A stretch of 11,013 bases of DNA, taken from Bacteroidota bacterium (GTDB lineage: Bacteria > Bacteroidota > Ignavibacteria > Ignavibacteriales > Melioribacteraceae). The stretch is taken from contig JAEXOD010000223.1 of assembly GCA_023447335.1 (NCBI GenBank), positions 1 through 11,013 on the forward strand, read 5' to 3'. The position numbers and the translations under genes are program-made. This document shows, piece by piece, positions 7,604-11,013 of the stretch. Numbering within the stretch: position 1 is the stretch's first letter; each line of letters starts with the position of its first letter. Below the pieces are notes generated by a model, which saw nothing but the letters and a program-made list of their open reading frames with translations, was not told the origin of the DNA and searched no databases.

Positions 7604-9625
7604 ATGTCAAAAAACAATTTATATTTATTTATTTTACTAATAATATCTGTAAATATTAGTTTTGCACAAAACTTAAATCTTATGCCCATGCCAAACGAAA
7701 TAACTTTAGGTAAAGAAAAATTTGAAATTGATAATTCTTTGAAAATTGTATTAAAAGGTGATTATTCGGAAAAATTGGTTAAATATTCTAATGATTTTAT
7801 CAAAAGAATTGGGATAAGAACCGGAATATTTTTTAATAAAAAAACTGTATTATTTGAAGCTGACGATTTGAGTAAAGAAATATTTATTTCATATAACAAT
7901 AATGCCGAATCGAAGCTCGATATTGATGAAAGTTATAAATTGAATATACAATCTGATAAAATATTTATTGATACTAAAACAGATATCGGTGCAATGCGTG
8001 CTATAGAAACTTTATATCAGTTATTAAATAATGATTCATCAAAATATTACTTTCCCAAATCTGTTATAAATGATTCTCCGCGATTTAAATGGCGCGGTTT
8101 AATGATAGATGTATCTCGACATTTTATGCCGGTTGATGTAATTAAACGAAATATTAACGGAATGGCGTTAGTTAAAATGAACGTGTTACATCTTCATTTA
8201 AGTGACAATCAAAGCGTTAGAGTAGAGAGCAAACTATTTCCTCAAATTCAAAGTAAGAGTTCAAACAAAGAATACTTTACACAAGAACAATTAAAAGAGA
8301 TAATTGAATATGCAGACAGTAAAGGAATACGTGTTATACCGGAATTTGATATTCCTTGGCATACTACGGCATGGTTTACAGCGTTCCCGGAATTAGCTTC
8401 AAAAAAAGATAATTACGAACTAGAAACTAATTGGGGTGTTTTTGACCCGGTATTTAATCCGGCTATTGAAGAAACATATGAATTCTTTGATAAATTTATT
8501 GGGGAGATGGCAAAAATATTCCCTGATGAATATTTTCATATAGGTGGTGACGAAGGAACAGATAAACATTGGTTGGAAAATAAACAAATTACCGATTTTA
8601 TGAAAAAGAATAATATGAAAGATATTCAAAGTCTTCATAATTACTTTAATCTAAGAATTTTAAGAATATTAGAAAAATATAATAAAAAGATGATTGGTTG
8701 GGATGAAATTTTTCAACCCGAAATGCCTAATAATATAGTAATACAATCTTGGCGAGGACATAAATCATTAATAGAATCGGCAAATAAAGGATATTCAGGA
8801 ATACTATCAAACGGCTATTATATTGATTTGATACAGCCTACTGATTACCATTATTTAAATGATCCTATTCCGGATTCAGTCCATTTATCTAATGAATCCC
8901 GAGAAAGAATCTTAGGCGGTGAAGCTACTATGTGGTCTGAACTTGTAACTTATGAAAATATTGATAGCAGAATTTGGCCTAGAACGGCTGCCATTGCAGA
9001 GAGATTTTGGTCTAAATCTGATGTAAAAGATGTAAAAAGTATGTATTTTCGACTTGATCATATAAGTTATTTGTTAGAGACGGTAGGTTGTTGTCATATT
9101 AAAAATATTGATATGATGATAAGAAGATTATGTAATAATTATGATGTCACTCCGTTAAAAACAATTTTGGAGGTTATAGAACCATTAAAAGAATATACAC
9201 GCCATTCTCAAGGTGTAAAGTATACATCTTACTCTCCTTATTCTAGAACCGTTGATGTATCAATCCCTGATGTCAAAATTGGTCGAGAATTAAAAATCCA
9301 ATTAAAGGAATTTCGAATAGTTCCGACCGAACTATTGGCAAATAAGATTATTAACCAATTAGAAAAATACACTAATAATACTTCTGCATTTATTGATTTA
9401 GCTAAAAAATCACCTATCCTCTCGGAAATTATCCCTTTGGCAATAAATTTAGACAGGCTTTCAAAAATTTCAATTAACTTAATAAAACTGAAATTAGAAA
9501 ATAAAGGTATTGATAGTTCTTCAAAAACAGAATTCTTCTCAGTAATTAAAGAATCAAAAAAATCATACGGACAAGTTGAGATTGTTTTTGTTAAAGAAAT
9601 ACTCGAATTGATAAATGTTTTATAA
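7604..9625 (+). CDS. Secreted GH20 beta-N-acetylhexosaminidase
   Basis: A 673-residue exported enzyme. Signal peptide 1-21 ends in SFA before Gln22. Residues ~24-155 form the GH20b lead domain (LMPMPNEI, then IGAMRAIETLYQLL). The catalytic barrel runs from FKWRGLMIDVSRHFMPVD (161-178) through KMNVLHLHLSDNQ (191-203), IRVIPEFDIPWHT (242-254), the acid/base pair in FHIGGDE with Asp316 and Glu317, GWDEIF, IQSWRG, and GGEATMWSE near the end. In GH20 the Asp orients the substrate N-acetyl group and the Glu protonates the glycosidic bond, so terminal GlcNAc/GalNAc is released from chitin-, glycan- or peptidoglycan-derived oligomers. The position after DNQ, often Gly-Trp or Gly-Phe, is Ser-Val here. 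About 180 C-terminal residues (from ~490) are helix-rich and not assigned to a named domain. Start ATG has only a weak AGAGAA upstream. Periplasmic or extracellular. Confidence 0.95.
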   Translation: MSKNNLYLFILLIISVNISFAQNLNLMPMPNEITLGKEKFEIDNSLKIVLKGDYSEKLVKYSNDFIKRIGIRTGIFFNKKTVLFEADDLSKEIFISYNNNAESKLDIDESYKLNIQSDKIFIDTKTDIGAMRAIETLYQLLNNDSSKYYFPKSVINDSPRFKWRGLMIDVSRHFMPVDVIKRNINGMALVKMNVLHLHLSDNQSVRVESKLFPQIQSKSSNKEYFTQEQLKEIIEYADSKGIRVIPEFDIPWHTTAWFTAFPELASKKDNYELETNWGVFDPVFNPAIEETYEFFDKFIGEMAKIFPDEYFHIGGDEGTDKHWLENKQITDFMKKNNMKDIQSLHNYFNLRILRILEKYNKKMIGWDEIFQPEMPNNIVIQSWRGHKSLIESANKGYSGILSNGYYIDLIQPTDYHYLNDPIPDSVHLSNESRERILGGEATMWSELVTYENIDSRIWPRTAAIAERFWSKSDVKDVKSMYFRLDHISYLLETVGCCHIKNIDMMIRRLCNNYDVTPLKTILEVIEPLKEYTRHSQGVKYTSYSPYSRTVDVSIPDVKIGRELKIQLKEFRIVPTELLANKIINQLEKYTNNTSAFIDLAKKSPILSEIIPLAINLDRLSKISINLIKLKLENKGIDSSSKTEFFSVIKESKKSYGQVEIVFVKEILELINVL

Positions 9626-9630
9626 ATTAG

Positions 9631-9646
9631 TGTGATCCAAATCACA
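9631..9646. promoter_or_regulatory. CRP/FNR-family-type palindromic operator
   Basis: TGTGATCCAAATCACA is a perfect 6+6-bp inverted repeat around 4 nt and matches the CRP core TGTGA-N6-TCACA exactly. It begins 5 bp after the GH20 stop codon and its centre lies about 96 bp before the CotH-family start, so the natural target is that gene. Binding by a Crp/Fnr-type regulator is inference; none is encoded here. Confidence 0.6.
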
Positions 9647-9678
9647 AAACATTTGTTTTATTAAAATCGTTTTTAAAC

Positions 9679-9729
9679 CTATTATCTTAGTTTATTGTCA
9701 AAACCTTTGCCAATAAACTAGGATGATAG
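9679..9729 (+). promoter_or_regulatory. Leader hairpin covering the cotH-like ribosome-binding site
   Basis: CTATTATCTTAGTTTATTG (9679-9697) pairs with CAATAAACTAGGATGATAG (9711-9729) in an uninterrupted 19-bp stem with a 13-nt loop. Two of the pairs are U-G and pair only in the + strand RNA; on the other strand they would be A-C mismatches. The AGGA ribosome-binding site (9720-9723) sits in the 3' arm, and the stem ends 5 nt before the ATG at 9735. No U-tract follows, so it is not an ordinary terminator. Translational control is the likely role, by inference. Confidence 0.6.
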
Positions 9730-9734
9730 AAAAA

Positions 9735-11013
9735 ATGAAAAAAATTTGCGTTTTTCTTACGTTAATTATTCCACTAACAACAATCTATGCTCAAAACCCC
9801 GGTGATAACGTATTTGCCGGTACAAATATTTATACCATTAAAATAAACTTTAGCCAGCCTAATTACTGGGATACACTAACATATTATTATAACTTAGGAA
9901 CAGAAGAATATATTCCCGCAAATGTAATTATTGACGGAATCGAGTATCCAAATTGCGGAATTAGATTTAAGGGCAATTCTTCTTTTAATCACCCTAATAA
10001 TAAGAAATCCTTAAAAATTTCATTTGATGAATATAGTTCTTCCCAACGTTGGGACGGGATGAAGAGCGTTCATTTAAATAATGTATACGGTGATCCCACT
10101 TTTATGAGAGAAAAAGTAATTTTAGACTTTTGCAAAGAAGCTGGAATCGTTGCTCCAAGGGCTAATTATGCTTCTGTTTATATTAACGATACTTTATTTG
10201 CATTTTATTCTCTTATAGAAAATATTGATAAAAAGTTTTTAGGTACACGTTACGGAAACAGTACCGGAGATTTGTTTAAAGCTATTGACGGTTTTGATAA
10301 TAGTGCACTTGTATCAGATTTTAAATGGTATACTGCAATTGCTGATTCATATTATACTAAATATGAATTGAAGACAGACGGTTCAACTACTGCATGGACA
10401 CAATTAATATCCTTATTAGATTCAATAAATAATAGCACTTCTACTGTAAACGCGTATGAAAATAAAATAAATTTAAATGCTTTATATAATTCAATAGCTG
10501 CAGATATTATTTTTTCTAATTTAGACTCGTACAATGGTAGCGGAAGGAATTTTTATTTTTATTTTAATCCTTCAACCAACAAAATGGAATGGATAAAATG
10601 GGATGTGGGATTGGGCTTCGGATTGTATAATAGCGGTGTTGCGAATTATGAAACATTGAGTTTATTATATATCATTAATTCAGCAAATCGTCCCTTAATC
10701 GGCAATATTTTGGGCAATGCTTCTCTTAAACAAGCTTACTTAGAATCATTTTGTAATTTAAATAAAAACTTTTTCATCGTATCTGAATTATATTCAAAAA
10801 TTGATGATATAGCTGCACAAATTAGACCTTATGTGTACGGTGATCAGAGGAAACAATATACAAATGCGCAATTTGAACAAAATATCAATTCAGATTTAGC
10901 AATTTCAAGTGTAGGAGGAACCAGTAAAATACCGGGCTTAAAATCATTTATTAATGCAAGAAAAAATAGTATAAATTCTCAGTTAAATAATCTCGGTATT
11001 GTTTGTAATAGTT
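9735..11013 (+). CDS. Secreted CotH-family protein kinase, 3' end missing
   Basis: The frame is open from ATG 9735 to the window edge, giving 426 residues with no stop. A signal peptide (MKKICVFLTLIIPLTTIYA) precedes Gln20. CotH-family landmarks follow in order: GIRFKGNSS (75-83), KKSLKISFDEY (90-100), SVHLNNVYGDPTFMREKVILDF (111-132), APRANYASVYIND (140-152), YSLIENIDKKFL (158-169), DLFKAIDG (179-186), SNLDSYNGSGRNFYFYF (261-277) and WIKWDVGLGFG (286-296). Asp264 and Asp290 fit the conserved catalytic/metal-binding aspartates of CotH, an atypical kinase that phosphorylates spore-coat proteins in Bacillus. Family members in non-spore formers are mostly uncharacterised secreted proteins. A second in-frame ATG at 9723 lies inside the leader hairpin and lacks a ribosome-binding site. 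Any C-terminal secretion or cell-surface domain would lie beyond the window. Substrate unknown. Confidence 0.92.
   Translation, partial: MKKICVFLTLIIPLTTIYAQNPGDNVFAGTNIYTIKINFSQPNYWDTLTYYYNLGTEEYIPANVIIDGIEYPNCGIRFKGNSSFNHPNNKKSLKISFDEYSSSQRWDGMKSVHLNNVYGDPTFMREKVILDFCKEAGIVAPRANYASVYINDTLFAFYSLIENIDKKFLGTRYGNSTGDLFKAIDGFDNSALVSDFKWYTAIADSYYTKYELKTDGSTTAWTQLISLLDSINNSTSTVNAYENKINLNALYNSIAADIIFSNLDSYNGSGRNFYFYFNPSTNKMEWIKWDVGLGFGLYNSGVANYETLSLLYIINSANRPLIGNILGNASLKQAYLESFCNLNKNFFIVSELYSKIDDIAAQIRPYVYGDQRKQYTNAQFEQNINSDLAISSVGGTSKIPGLKSFINARKNSINSQLNNLGIVCNS

Noticed and set aside
9238..9645. Open frame of 135 codons on the - strand
   Set aside because: It lies antisense to the GH20 C-terminus, has no recognisable domain or ribosome-binding site, and is explained by codon bias of the real gene.
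9695..9724. Promoter-like TTGTCA-N18-TAGGAT inside the leader hairpin
   Set aside because: The -10 box is poor and would give an almost leaderless message without the ribosome-binding site; the pairing pattern favours an RNA structure. It remains the main alternative reading.
9679..9734. Intrinsic terminator for the GH20 gene
   Set aside because: The hairpin is followed by A's, not T's, and overlaps the next gene's ribosome-binding site.

Overview
The window is strongly AT-rich and carries eight protein genes, two of them cut by the window edges. Several features point to the Bacteroidota/Ignavibacteria (FCB) side of the tree: a TonB-dependent receptor, a secreted GH20 hexosaminidase, a CotH-type secreted kinase, and four signal peptides that all appear to be cut directly before a glutamine. 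Readable Shine-Dalgarno sequences and a methyl-accepting chemotaxis-type receptor fit an Ignavibacteria-like lineage better than a typical Bacteroidia. This placement is inference. No RNA gene, CRISPR array or insertion sequence was seen.

Left part (1-1468, + strand): the 3' end of a PhzF-family isomerase/epimerase gene, followed 13 nt later by a RarD/EamA-type permease. They look like one transcription unit.

Centre (1639-6568): a secreted YfiR-like (DUF4154) protein lies 15 nt upstream of a large membrane receptor with a CHASE8-like periplasmic region, several HAMP-like units and a full MCP signalling hairpin. They form a two-gene + strand unit closed by a strong intrinsic terminator. A TonB-dependent receptor gene runs towards them on the - strand and has its own terminator. 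In the known YfiR system the partner is a membrane diguanylate cyclase (YfiN). Here the output module is an MCP domain, so this may be a TonB receptor/YfiR/MCP envelope-sensing variant. It is the most interesting system in the window.

Right part (6687-11013): a DUF72 (YecE-like) gene on the - strand is divergent, across 59 bp, from a secreted GH20 beta-N-acetylhexosaminidase gene. Downstream of it, a short intergenic region holds a near-consensus CRP-type palindrome and a 19-bp RNA hairpin whose 3' arm contains the ribosome-binding site of the next gene. That gene is a secreted CotH-family kinase that runs off the right edge. It may therefore be controlled both transcriptionally and translationally.

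No gene-free stretch exceeds about 170 bases.
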